From positions 149,722-190,501 of the forward strand of contig NPFB01000012.1 in NCBI GenBank assembly GCA_014084085.1: DNA of 40,780 nt. The letters are read 5' to 3'. Source of the DNA: Hondaea fermentalgiana (taxonomy: Eukaryota; Sar; Bigyra; Thraustochytrida; Thraustochytriidae). Under the pieces are notes generated by a model. It was not told the origin of the DNA, made no database searches, and saw nothing but the letters and a program-made list of their open reading frames with translations. Every line of letters starts with the position of its first letter. Within the stretch, counting starts at the first letter, position 1. The translations under genes and the position numbers were made by a program. Positions 1 to 9,380 of the stretch are shown here, piece after piece.

Positions 1-2
1 GC

Positions 3-254
3 AGGACCGCCACCGTCAGCGGCGACGGCGCGTACGACCTGCGCAGCTTCGCGTGCAGCTGGTACGGCATCTCCCGCCGGGCACGAACTCGCTTCGAACA
101 GGAACTGTGTGACGGCGAGCGAAGCAGCATAACATCTTGGGTCACGAGAGCATCGGCGCGCGAAGAGCTTGGCTCCGACTCGAACGACGAAGAGAAGACG
201 AAGACGAGAATCTCGACTGCTTTTGAGCACGCGTGCAATAGGCCTATACCGTGA
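3..254 (+). CDS. Probable 3' end of a protein-coding gene, 5'-truncated by the window
   Basis: The third forward frame is open from the window edge to a TGA at 252-254. The first 26 codons (3-80) all end in G or C, the bias seen in the well-supported genes here, so the beginning is probably genuine coding sequence entering from the left. After about base 85 the bias fades and the peptide becomes Glu/Lys/Arg/Ser-rich. It could be a real C-terminal tail, or the exon may end earlier. No domain is recognisable in this short piece. Bases 255-492, up to the end of the next gene, show nothing beyond a long C run. Confidence 0.4.
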   Translation, partial: RTATVSGDGAYDLRSFACSWYGISRRARTRFEQELCDGERSSITSWVTRASAREELGSDSNDEEKTKTRISTAFEHACNRPIP

Positions 255-459
255 GTCATGAGGTTGCTTGCGTCAAGGGTAGACCTTGAGATTCTGCTCA
301 GAGAGTCACGACAAAATGCATTATTTTAGAGAATGAGACGAGGAAAGACAATACAAAGCACACGCAACCAATGCGCCCTGGTGTGGTGGGACTCACGGGC
401 CTGCGACGCACGTCTCTGGAGTAGACGATCATTGAAATCCATGCGCGTTAATTGGAACG

Positions 460-490
460 CCCCCCCCCCCCCCCCCCCCCCCCTCCCCCC
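460..490. repeat. Homopolymeric C tract
   Basis: A run of 24 C (460-483) is followed by one T and six more C. On the minus strand it is a poly-G run beginning two bases after the TGA of the 321-aa gene (493-1458). The length is likely to be polymorphic and prone to sequencing error. It could form a G-rich structure in the 3' UTR. Confidence 0.9.
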
Positions 491-492
491 AT

Positions 493-1458
493 TCATTTGG
501 CAGCGGACGGATCGACAAGACCTGGGACGGGCTGCTGCTGCTTGCAGTCCAGGCGCGGGTTGTACATGGACCCAATCTCAGAGAAACGACTGTGTTTGGG
601 TCGCCTGTAGATTACAGAGGACTTGACGGGCGCATCCTCGTCACGCTCGGGAGGATCAAGTCCGAGCTGGGACTGACCGGGCTCCTGCTCTACAGGGGCC
701 GCGAAGCGCGCTTGCGAGCTCTTAAACATCGAAGATGGTACGACCTCCTCGTTGCGTTCAAAATCGCTGTTTTTGGAAATGCCTTGCTGGCGCGGCCCTT
801 CGCACTCGGCAAGCTCTTTGTCGCGAAGGTAGGTCAAGTCCTTTACCCATTGTGAGCGGTCTTTACCAGAGCGACTTTTAAAAGCGCTCGTCCCCGTTGT
901 TGGTTCCCAGCGCTGCCATTTGTTGTCTGCAGGGCGATCATAAAAGTTGGTCGGCCCTTCTTCGAAAAGAGCCTTGAGGTACGAGTCCTTGCCAAAGCGC
1001 TCGGTTCGGTTCTTGGTCATATTTGGGACATAACCCCCCGGGGAATTGCCATAACTGTTGCCCGTCTTTTCATCGTGACTTAGACCGCACGCGTCCGAAT
1101 GCGTTCCGCGGGGTTGTGTAAAGTACGACCCAGCCATGCTGAAGCGGCCGTGCTTGCCGCGCTTCATTTGAGAACCGCCGCGCGCGTCTTTGCCAAACTC
1201 AGGTAGCGGCGTGAGCTCCTCTTGCGTCGGAAGCAAGTCCTCTCCATCGTCATTGTTACGATTTGCGTGCTTTTTCGCGCTGCTTGCGCTCGTTTCCAGC
1301 ATGTACGAAGGAAGGTTGCTCTCGCTCTCACGGATCATGCGTGCCATATACCGTGATGGCGTTCCCATCATGATGTTCGCGGGGGAGTTCTCGGCATCCT
1401 TTTTCTTCGTTCTGCGCTTCTGCTTCGGCGCCTCAAAGCGTGACGCCTTGGAGAACAT
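493..1458 (-). CDS. Unknown 321-aa hydrophilic protein
   Basis: A single uninterrupted ATG-to-TGA frame of 321 codons on the minus strand. I recognise no family. The N-terminus is basic (a KQKRRTKKK cluster near residues 12-20 could be a nuclear signal). There is no signal peptide, membrane segment or long coiled coil; the chain is rich in charged residues, Ser, Gly and Pro and is probably largely disordered. A short motif occurs twice: HGRFSMAGS near residues 103-111 and HSRFSEIGS near 289-297, each followed by an aromatic residue and a Pro-Arg pair. Such spaced short motifs are typical of scaffold or microtubule-associated proteins, but that is only a suggestion. The next gene upstream is the phosphate carrier, same strand, 687 bp away. 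Confidence is for the gene, not a function. Confidence 0.7.
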   Translation of the reverse strand: MFSKASRFEAPKQKRRTKKKDAENSPANIMMGTPSRYMARMIRESESNLPSYMLETSASSAKKHANRNNDDGEDLLPTQEELTPLPEFGKDARGGSQMKRGKHGRFSMAGSYFTQPRGTHSDACGLSHDEKTGNSYGNSPGGYVPNMTKNRTERFGKDSYLKALFEEGPTNFYDRPADNKWQRWEPTTGTSAFKSRSGKDRSQWVKDLTYLRDKELAECEGPRQQGISKNSDFERNEEVVPSSMFKSSQARFAAPVEQEPGQSQLGLDPPERDEDAPVKSSVIYRRPKHSRFSEIGSMYNPRLDCKQQQPVPGLVDPSAAK

Positions 1459-2145
1459 GTTTGCTCGCCGATCCCCTCGCGCGTCGGGCTTCGTCCCGTC
1501 TTGCGTCGAACGAGAGTGAGCAGCAGAAAGTAGTCTGAGCGCTTGGGCCTCCTGCTTTTCTGCCGACGGTGTGTTGCTCGGGTTCTGGCTCGGGAAAGCG
1601 AACCACGATGGGTCGCTCCCAGGCCTAGCTGGCGGTTCTCAGTCCTCGCCGCTTCTTCGCGAGCTGCGCAGTGCGGCACGGGCGAGCGTCTTTGGAGTCT
1701 GCGAGTCTGCGCGGGTCAGGTGGGCCGACGCCGCCTCGTCTCTGTGCTGACGCGATTGGGCAAGCAAGCAAGCAGGCAAGCAAGCAAGCAGGTAAGCAGA
1801 CGCGGGACGGTTATTTCGCCCAAGCCCCCGCCCAAGCCGGTAACAAGGGCAGAGCAACACGCACACCGTTTCGGGTATGGAGGGCTGGAAAGGAGGGGCG
1901 CCCACCTCGGCTCGCCAGGGGGCTTTGCGAATGGCGAAAGGGAGGCGACCCAATCAGCTACTGTTAAAATCCAGACAGAGCTGACGGTCCGCAGATGCAC
2001 ATTGAAGTTTGGGGCAATGGGTTGGAGGCAAGCAAACAAGCAAGCAAGCACATTGTATGCAGAGGATTGAATTGTCGTCATACTTTCACATGTATTCTTT
2101 TCAAGGGTCTTGAACACGGTTTGGAAATGGGTGAGTGAGGAGGCC
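1459..2145. other. Intergenic region with AAGC-type microsatellites
   Basis: This lies between two minus-strand genes, so it holds the 3' side of the phosphate carrier gene and the promoter of the 321-aa gene. Open frames in it are low-complexity and give unconvincing peptides. The only structure I see is two imperfect AAGC/CAAG tetranucleotide tracts (about 1760-1799 and 2027-2050). Confidence 0.6.
1760..1799. repeat. Imperfect (AAGC)n microsatellite
   Basis: Tandem AAGC units with occasional AGGC interruptions. A second, shorter tract of the same unit lies at about 2027-2050, and others at 6704-6730, 18115-18150 and 19530-19556. Confidence 0.9.
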
Positions 2146-3057
2146 TTACTTCTTGGTGTTGCCGCCACCGCTCGTGCCGAGGCCAGCGTAGACGCGGAAC
2201 TGATCGTAAATGTAGAACTGGAGACCGGTGAGAGTGCCAATCATGACAATGCGGGTGCCCAGGCCGGACAGGAAGAGGTTCGAGATGCCAACTTCGCGCG
2301 CCATCTGGCCAAAACCCTTGCCCGCGTTTTCGACCTTGCCCATCTGCGACACAAGGTTGTCGGCAGGCTGCGAGACGATCGCGCAGAAAATACCAGCAAG
2401 GTAGCCCGAGAGAAATGTTACGCCCAGCTGCTGTGTAGACGTGTACTGGTCACGCGGCTTGGTGAAGACCTTGGAGTAGAGCTGCTCGGCGACAAACTCG
2501 AAGCCAACAAATTTGGCCATCGTGTACGGCACCTGGCGTGACCAGAGCGGCACGAGGCTGCCGAAAGGGAAGCGCGTCGTTTTATCCTTCATCATGGCCG
2601 AAGCCGCGGCCATAAAGCCCGTGGGGAAAGTGCCCGGCTCCGAGATCTGCACCTTGACCTTGATCATCTCGAGCGGACAGAGAGCAATATCTGCGCAGAA
2701 CTCGGCGCTGGCCGCAGCTGCGGTCCACATGATGCCTCTGTACTTGTGCGCGTTTTCCTCGCCGAGCAGCGACGCGTAGTAGTCCTTGAAGACCTCGTTG
2801 AGTCCGAACTTGAAGCAGCCCTGCAGCGAGTACCCGATCATCGTCGGCAACCAGCCCTTGGTCAGCCCGGTGATGCCCTCGGCAGCGTGGATCGTGCGCA
2901 TCGACTGCGACAGGTTCCTGTACCGCTTCGGGTCACTCTGCATCGAGATCTTGGCGATATCCAGGGGCACCAGCGAGGTGTGCGTCGTCCCGCACGCGAT
3001 GACGCCGCCCATCATGCACGTGGCATAGTACTTGTTGTCATGCTTCACGGCCGCCAT
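2146..3057 (-). CDS. Mitochondrial phosphate carrier (SLC25A3/MIR1 type)
   Basis: A complete 303-aa member of the mitochondrial carrier family. Phosphate carriers import inorganic phosphate with a proton across the inner mitochondrial membrane for ATP synthesis. Three repeats are visible. Repeats 1 and 2 carry the signatures PLDIAK (31-36) and PLEMIK (128-133). Repeat 3 has the diverged QPADNLVS (230-237), the form typical of phosphate carriers. Other family-like stretches are KGWLPTMIGYSLQG (67-80), KFGLNEVFKDYY (83-94) and LWSRQVPYTMAKF (171-183). There is no cleavable presequence; the protein begins a few residues before the first membrane helix. ATG context is good (GAGAGGATGG). A (CTCG)n repeat lies 31-59 bp upstream of the ATG. 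The start is head-to-head with the Ca2+/H+ exchanger about 1.6 kb away. Confidence 0.95.
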   Translation of the reverse strand: MAAVKHDNKYYATCMMGGVIACGTTHTSLVPLDIAKISMQSDPKRYRNLSQSMRTIHAAEGITGLTKGWLPTMIGYSLQGCFKFGLNEVFKDYYASLLGEENAHKYRGIMWTAAAASAEFCADIALCPLEMIKVKVQISEPGTFPTGFMAAASAMMKDKTTRFPFGSLVPLWSRQVPYTMAKFVGFEFVAEQLYSKVFTKPRDQYTSTQQLGVTFLSGYLAGIFCAIVSQPADNLVSQMGKVENAGKGFGQMAREVGISNLFLSGLGTRIVMIGTLTGLQFYIYDQFRVYAGLGTSGGGNTKK

Positions 3058-3087
3058 CCTCTCCGCTCCTTCTTCTCCTTTCTGCTC

Positions 3088-3116
3088 CTCGCTCGCTCGC
3101 TCGCTCGCTCGCTCGC
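3088..3116. repeat. (CTCG)n tetranucleotide repeat upstream of the phosphate carrier
   Basis: About seven tandem CTCG units, 31-59 bp upstream of the carrier ATG on the opposite reading strand. Similar repeats occupy the same position upstream of the Na+/H+ exchanger and Rpt6. Confidence 0.9.
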
Positions 3117-3718
3117 CGTCTCCGTCCTCCGTCGCAGGTTCTGCGTCACGTGTCGAAGCGTCGAAGCGTCCCTGCGCAGGTCCGAGTCAGAAATGCGAAC
3201 GGGGTCCAGGTCCAGGTCCAGGTCCGCGCGAACGGGGTCTGCTTGCTGCGCTCTGCTGCGCTCTGCTCGCCTGCCGCTGCGTCGCCGCGTCGCTCTGCGC
3301 GGGTGTCTGCGGACTGCCTGCTGTCGGTCCCCTTCGCCGCGCTGCTTCAGCTCGGCGCAGCTGACACGACGCGCCAGAGCTTCGCGGGGCGATAAACGCT
3401 CCCTTGGGCTGGGAATGGACGACGAGGCGCCGCACTTGCTGCAGCTGATGCACGCGTGCGTGCACGTCAGTCATCTGAGGCAACCTGACAGGCTCCGCGA
3501 CCAGCTGCAGGTCAAAGATAGATCAGATTAGATCCGATTGGACGAGCAGGAGCAGCTGCTGCTGCACCCGACCGAGGAACGACATTGCTCGAGACGGCCG
3601 CAAGCGCGGGTTCGATGGTCACATCCACCGTGCCGCGAATTGGGTTGCTGGCTGCTGCTTGCGAGAAAGCTCGAGGCCGCGCCCTGAACGTGCATCCAAG
3701 CGCTGACCAAGTGCGACC

Positions 3719-3776
3719 TGCTGCTGCTTTTGCTGCTGCTTTCGCTGCTGCTGATGATGATGGTGATGATGATGGT
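3719..3776. repeat. GCT/GAT trinucleotide repeat tract
   Basis: Imperfect GCTGCTGCTTTT-type units followed by GATGATGGTGAT-type units. It is non-coding as far as can be seen and lies inside the divergent promoter region. Confidence 0.8.
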
Positions 3777-4644
3777 GGAGAAGAAGTTGCAGATCGCGAT
3801 GAACGCGCCGCAGTGCACGCGAACCAAGAGGCGGAGTCTGTGACTCGCCACGGGACGAACGCTAGCTCGCTTCGAGGTAGCTGGCTGGCTGGCGAGAGAG
3901 AGATAGCGTCTGCGTGCTGCAGCTGCAGCTGCAGCTGACCCCAAGCTGCGGTGCTAGAACCGCAGCGGCAGACTGCGATTGCGATCGCCGGGTCGATTGT
4001 GCTTGTGCAGAGTTTCTGTATCGAGGAGTCCTTGGGGACCCGGCATTTGCATCAGAGGAGCGCTTGCGCTCGGCTGGCGGGGTCACGACTCCGTGCACGC
4101 ACTCGAGTGAGCAAATAGGCGAGCAACGGCAAGTGGAAAGCAGGCGCGTGCAGTCAATGAGTTGCGGCATGCTGCTGCAGCGCAGATGGTTCTCGACGGA
4201 GCGCAAAATGTAATGTGACAAGGCATCCAGCTCGCAGATAGCGGTAAGAACGAGTAAGAAGGAGCAGTGGAAACAACGTCGACAGCACGCAATCGCGCCC
4301 TGTCGCAGCTGCTCCAGCAGCAGCACCACCAGCACCAGCACCAAGGACCGCCAAGATCCGGCTGGCTGGCAAGGGTCGTCGCATCGCATCGCGGTGCAGA
4401 TGTCAGGGCGTCCCATCTAGCGGTGAGGAATTATGAGGAATGGAAAAAAAAAACCGTATGGTGGAAACGGTATACAAGCAGCAATAGCCTAGCTATCCCT
4501 GCGCCCGGACGGACAACGGCCTGGGACCCGCCGAAGACGGCTCGCGGCTGGGCGCAAGGCCTGTCCGGCGCGCAAGGGCCGAGCCCGGACTCGCCTATCG
4601 CATAGCACGCGCTGGTGGTGTTTGCGATAACGTCGAAAGAGACC

Positions 4645-6551
4645 ATGAGCGACAAACGCGAGGTCAACTTTGCAGACGCGGGGAGCACCGCGCAGATCGG
4701 CGGCGGCTTCGGGGAGGAGCGCAACGCAGGACCAACGCGTCGGCTGGCCTCCTTCCCGCGATCCAACTCGTACACAGCTCCACCGTCGCACAATGCGCGG
4801 CAAGCACGACGACCGTCGCTGCCGGCAATGAATTCAACGATATCTTCGCAAATCGCCATGCTCAACCCGCAAGGCGCTCGGTCGCCCTCTGCTGGACTCT
4901 TTGGCGCGCTAAAATTCAAGGGGCTTCTCAACGTTCGTCTGCGGGCGCGCCGCGAGAAACTCGGATCCACGCTCCAAGACCAGTCCATCTCGGATCAGCG
5001 ACAGCACTTCGCCGCAGGAAGCAGAGGATTTTCCAGCTATGGCAGCATCCAGTCTTCGGAAGGTGGTCCAAGGGATAACAGCTTTTCAGTCAGCAACAAC
5101 AACTTGGTCAATGACAAGAAGGACCGTAAAACCATGCACTCGGACTTGAATGCGGCGCGCGACTTTGTTTTGGGCAACAAGGTTTGTATCTTCTTGCTTT
5201 GCATTCCCTTTGGCGTGCTGGCCGCCGCTCTGGACTGGGGCAACCAAGCCATCTTTATCTTGAACTTCTTCGCGATCTTACCTCTTGCCCAGCTCCTCGG
5301 TGACTTCACAGAAGAGGTTGCGCTGTACACGAATGACACGATCGGGGGGCTGCTGAACGCAACGCTGGGAAACGCCACCGAGCTCATCATTTCCATCTTT
5401 GCCATTCAAAAGGGCTTACTTCGCGTGGTCCAGGTCTCGCTTCTCGGCTCCGTGCTCAGCAATGAGCTTCTCGTCACAGGCTGCTGCTTCCTCTTTGGCG
5501 GCCTCTACCACAGCGAGCAGCACTTCAACGCGCACATTGCTGCAATTGACAGTAGTCTCTTACTCATGGCCGTGCTTGGGCTCAGCATCCCCGCCGCGTT
5601 TAGCTCCACGGTTCGCAGCGACTGCCTTGTGCCCTGCCAAGTCGACAGCATCGTCACCATCTCGCACGTCACGGCTCTCATGCTTTTCTTTCTCTATGGC
5701 ATGCTTCTCGTCTTTCAGCTAAAGACCCACACCCACCTCATGGACGTCGCGCACGGTGCTGTTGGCGACGGCGACGAGGACGAGGACGATGATCAAGGCT
5801 ACGTCGACGACGACGGTGCGCAGGGAGCTGCTGTGCACAATCAAGATGGCAACGAGAATGGCAAAGTTCTGCCCATGCACGAGACCACGCATCTTTGCAG
5901 AACTCGCCGGCCTCTCCGGTCAGTCTGCCGCGCTCGTTTGGGGGCGACGTGCTCCAAAGCCAAGCGGAAATGGCGCAGTCTGTTCTCTCGGAGCTTGAAG
6001 GCGAGCAGGACCCCGAGGAGGCGACCATGAGTCTCCAGGGCGCCATCTTCATGCTCGGCGTAACGACCGTGCTCGTCGCAATCTGCTCAGAGCTTCTCGT
6101 GGGTTCAATCGAGGAGGTTTCCGTCTCTTGGGGACTTAGCGAGGTGTTTATTGGTCTCATCCTTCTTCCCATCATTGGTAATGCCGCAGAGCACGCCACA
6201 GCAATCACGGTGGCGATCAAAGGTAAAATGGACCTTGCCCTGGGCGTTGCCCTGGGTTCGTCGGTACAGATCGCCCTCTGCGTCGTGCCCGCGCTATGCG
6301 TTGTTGGCTGGATCGTCGACAAGCCGCTCACGCTCGACTTTCACCCCTTTGAGACGGTTGTGCTCGTTGTCAGCGTTCTTGTTGTGACCTCTACGGTCCG
6401 CCAGGGGACCAGCACATGGCTGGAAGGCATCATGCTCATCATTTCGTACTGCATCATTGCCGTTGCCTATTTTTATCGCAAAGAGCCTCCGGCTTCGGCT
6501 ATTCTTCCCGAGCCCTCTTGCATTTGCGGAGAGGCTTGCTGTCACCCCTAG
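4645..6551 (+). CDS. Vacuolar Ca2+(cation)/H+ exchanger, CAX family; frame change inside
   Basis: CAX proteins move Ca2+ into vacuoles in exchange for protons. The ATG at 4645 (residues begin MSDKREV) follows a GAGACC context. A hydrophilic N-terminus of about 165 residues, rich in Ser and Arg, precedes the membrane part. The first half carries the repeat motif GNATE (242-246) in a helix; the second half carries GNAAEH (about 6178-6195) with the following GVALGSSVQIAL. Between them is an acidic loop (GDEDEDDDQ, about 5764-5793), the usual CAX layout. The frame changes in this loop: the first half is read in one frame (open to 6030), the second in another (open from 5793 to TAG 6549-6551). Either a short intron ending at the TCTTTGCAG acceptor (5892-5900) removes a length of 3n+2 (possible GT sites 5803, 5833, 5866), or a base is missing in the sequence. 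None of those donors matches the GTAMGT sites of the other introns here, so a frameshift is as likely. Confidence 0.88.
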
Positions 6552-6703
6552 GCTCAAGCTCAAGAAGAGACCAACATACACCGTGAGGTCCGCTCATTCA
6601 ACATCGGCATTACTACTGCATTCGTTCATTCATAAAGTCATTCAGACACTGGCATCACCAAGCCATCTAAAGGAGGACTAACTATGCAGGCGATCTTTCA
6701 GGT

Positions 6704-6730
6704 TAGCAAGCAAGCACAAATAAGCAAGCA
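6704..6730. repeat. Short imperfect (AAGC)n tract between convergent genes
   Basis: AAGCAAGC units interrupted by ACAAAT. It sits in the 222-bp gap between the convergent ends of the Ca2+ exchanger and the SHIPPO coiled-coil gene. Confidence 0.75.
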
Positions 6731-6773
6731 ATAAGTGTGTATGTGGTCTGATTTCATATTTCTTTCTTTTCTG

Positions 6774-8465
6774 TCAAAATGCTTCATAGGCTCCAGGCCC
6801 AGGCGAAAGGGCCGAAGCCCGCTCTTCCGCAGCCTTAACCCGCGCCAAGTCGAAAGTGCCAAACTTGCCACCAGTAGTTTCGAGGGTACTGCCCACATTG
6901 TACTCTCCTGGCCCGGGAATTCCCATTTGTCCTTCTGCGCTGGCCGTCTCACGAGCTACTGCCCGAGCAAAGTCGTCGCGACGCGCAAGCTCGCGCAAAC
7001 GGTCCAGCTCGGCCTGCATTTGATCAAGGCTCTCCGCAAACGCCAGCTTTCGATCCACGCGAATCTGCACTTGGGCCCGCTCGTGTTCCATGCGGCGCTG
7101 CAGTCGCTCGAACCGTAGCTGCCGATCGATTTCATCCACACTACTTTGTTCGCGCGACTCTTGCGCCTTTTGCTCAGCACGCTCACGTGCCTGGTCAAGC
7201 CGTTTCAGTTTCTCGACCTGCTCAAGTCGCAACTCTCGAGCGCGCAAAGACGCTTGAAGTTGGGAGCTTTCGCGAACCTCGCGTCGATGCGCCTCTTTTC
7301 GTTGAAGAAATTCGAGCTTTTCGGTAGCGGAGCGATTCAACTTGGCTCCAGCGCTCGTTGCCTTGAGTGGGTCCTTGGCTTGAGCCAATGCTTGAAGACG
7401 CTCTTCCGTCTCCGCGTAGCGCTTTTCCATTGCTCGACGTCGCCTCGTCTTGATGGCACTACAAATTTCCATCTTGCGAGCTTGGCGGGCTTCCCGTTTC
7501 GACCTTCGTTCGATTGTGCGCTCTTTGTCTTCCTTGACGTGTAGCGAAGCGCGTTCCAAATGCGTTTCAACGTCTTTTCGGAGTTTGTCCTGCTGCACCT
7601 GGGCCGCTTCTCGCTGTTGCTGCTGCCACCTTCGAAGTTTGCCTGCCTTGCCGTCTCGAGTTGCGTCCTTGGTGCGTCGCCCTTTGAGTTTCTCATCAAA
7701 GATACGTCGCTGTTCTTCCTTGCTGAGGATGACCATTGGACTTCCGCGCGGCCCACGAATTTGTCCGTGGCTGAGCTCGCTCTCGGCTCGACTATCTTCG
7801 GCGGCTTCTTTTTCTTCAAGCTCGACGACAAGCCGGCTGCGTTCTGCGAGGACCTGCACGATCGTCTCAATTCTCCGTTTTTCGAGATGAGCGCGTAGGC
7901 GCGTCCCCATGTCCTTTTTGAAGCGGTCCTCGAGCCCCCCTGGCAAGAGGTCGTCGGTTGTCACGCCAATACCGAGCATGGCCTGCCGCAAGATGGATGA
8001 GGAGTCGATCATAGCGCGGACATCCGCAGCGGACATGGTCTTGGCAAGCGTCTCGAGCTTGGCGCGTTCCTTTGCAGAAACTGTTTTTTGGCTGATCCGA
8101 GACTTGATTGAGCTCAGCGTCGACGCTTGCTTTAGCGTCGACCGGCTCTTTATCTTACGTTTCACGCTTGGCTCATGCTGCTCCTCGGCATCGCTCGTCT
8201 CGTCAAAGTCTTCATCGCCATACTCGTCACCTGCCGCACCCTTTTCCTCGTCTTCATCTTCTTCTCCTCTTCCTCCATCTTCATTTCCTTTAGCACGAGC
8301 ATCACTTTTTGCATCTGCAAGCTCTTGATCGACCCGCGCGAGCTCGTTGCGCAGCGCCTTCAGAATCTCACTTTTACTCGTCAACATGCGCGGCACGTCA
8401 TGGTCGCCTTCTTTGGACTCTGATGAGCGCTGTGCGTCGCGTCGCTGGACTTGCCGCTGCCGCAT
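6774..8465 (-). CDS. Coiled-coil protein with C-terminal SHIPPO (PGPGxY) repeats, probably ciliary
   Basis: 563 residues from the first in-frame ATG (8465; the frame is open four codons further but without an ATG). Order: basic N-terminus; acidic low-complexity stretch (about residues 60-100, Glu/Asp/Gly); then a long charged region rich in Arg, Glu, Lys and Gln, predicted coiled coil or single alpha helix, to about 505. The C-terminus has two SHIPPO/STPGR-type motifs, PGPGEY (517-522) and PGPGAY (555-560), the second three residues from the end. The GKFGTF stretch between them is also typical of SHIPPO proteins. These repeats occur mainly in proteins of cilia, flagella and sperm tails that bind microtubules. 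The ciliary role is inferred from the motif. The gene is divergent from another charged coiled-coil gene at 9381. Confidence 0.8.
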   Translation of the reverse strand: MRQRQVQRRDAQRSSESKEGDHDVPRMLTSKSEILKALRNELARVDQELADAKSDARAKGNEDGGRGEEDEDEEKGAAGDEYGDEDFDETSDAEEQHEPSVKRKIKSRSTLKQASTLSSIKSRISQKTVSAKERAKLETLAKTMSAADVRAMIDSSSILRQAMLGIGVTTDDLLPGGLEDRFKKDMGTRLRAHLEKRRIETIVQVLAERSRLVVELEEKEAAEDSRAESELSHGQIRGPRGSPMVILSKEEQRRIFDEKLKGRRTKDATRDGKAGKLRRWQQQQREAAQVQQDKLRKDVETHLERASLHVKEDKERTIERRSKREARQARKMEICSAIKTRRRRAMEKRYAETEERLQALAQAKDPLKATSAGAKLNRSATEKLEFLQRKEAHRREVRESSQLQASLRARELRLEQVEKLKRLDQARERAEQKAQESREQSSVDEIDRQLRFERLQRRMEHERAQVQIRVDRKLAFAESLDQMQAELDRLRELARRDDFARAVARETASAEGQMGIPGPGEYNVGSTLETTGGKFGTFDLARVKAAEERASALSPGPGAYEAF

Positions 8466-9380
8466 CTGCGACGCCACTCAACATTCACGCACGCTCGGAC
8501 GTCTTTGCGTCCGCTTGCTAATCCTGAACTATCTTTCTTATCAAAGTCGCTCTTGCACACACCGTTCTCCGACTCGCTTATCTCTTACAGGCAGGCTGGA
8601 CAACCTTACTTTCCTTCGTTTGTCCTACTTTCCATTCTTAGTTCATACTCTTACGTTCGTTCTTCTTTCCCATTCTTGGTAGTTCATGCTCATCCGTTCA
8701 AAGCGATCACTAGATCGATGCTGCGCATTCGTTCGAGTACACACCCGGGAGCTGGGCACGGCACCCACCTTCTCTTTGTTTCTACAGATCCGTTCAGATC
8801 CGACTCAGGATGAGCCTGTCTACGGCCGCCGCCGCGGCTCCAAGTACGCCGACTTTGCCCGTGCTCCGCTAGAACCCCTTCCTGTCCATTGTCCACTTTT
8901 ATTCGGCACCTGCACGTGCAAGGCACAGCGAGCGGCCTTGGGAACGCTGTGGCGCGGCGCGGACCTTTGGACCCCCCGCTGTGACTGTGTGTGCTGGTCT
9001 CCGTTCTGGGCAGCGAAGGCACTAAAGCAACTTTGCCAATTTGCGCCCGAGCGCGGGCACGAACAGGAAGAGCTTGGCAGCTCTAGAGACAGTCAATCAG
9101 TCAGACAGGCAGGCAGGCAGACGGCGACGACGACAAGCGTGAAATTGGGTGAGACGGGGTCCGTCCAGTTCCGGCGTCGTGCGCGCGCGCATTCGGACGC
9201 CGACGCGCGAGCGCAGCGTCCGAGCGCCTGCGCTCTTGCTCCGTCCCGGAAACGCAGGCAAGAGACAAAGGGCATCGCAAGACAATCCACGACCGGAAAG
9301 CGTAGCGATTTTGCGGACGCGACACGCGAGGCGAGGCAGACAGGGTAAGCCGAAGGCTGTTGCGGCAAGGAAACGTCAAG
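8466..9380. promoter_or_regulatory. Divergent promoter region between two coiled-coil genes
   Basis: 915 bp between two start codons. The left part is CT-rich on the plus strand (8520-8700). The right part has GTCAG/CAGG short tandem units (9091-9120) and alternating GCGC near 9178-9190. The GC-rich open frames here are not convincing genes. Confidence 0.6.

Larger units (their letters stand above)
3058..4644. promoter_or_regulatory. Long divergent intergenic region (phosphate carrier / Ca2+ exchanger)
   Basis: About 1.6 kb separate two divergently transcribed genes, so both promoters and 5' UTRs must lie here. Repeats are dense: (CTCG)n at 3088-3116, (GGTCCA)n at 3203-3225, GCT then GAT trinucleotides at 3719-3776, and alternating CAGCTG units at 3916-3937. 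Open frames across it translate to Ser/Arg/Cys-rich low-complexity peptides that look spurious. No TATA box or other named element could be assigned with confidence. Confidence 0.6.

Noticed and set aside
3862..4416. 184-codon minus-strand frame upstream of the Ca2+ exchanger
   Set aside because: Cys/Ser-rich low-complexity translation of repeat DNA with no conserved feature.
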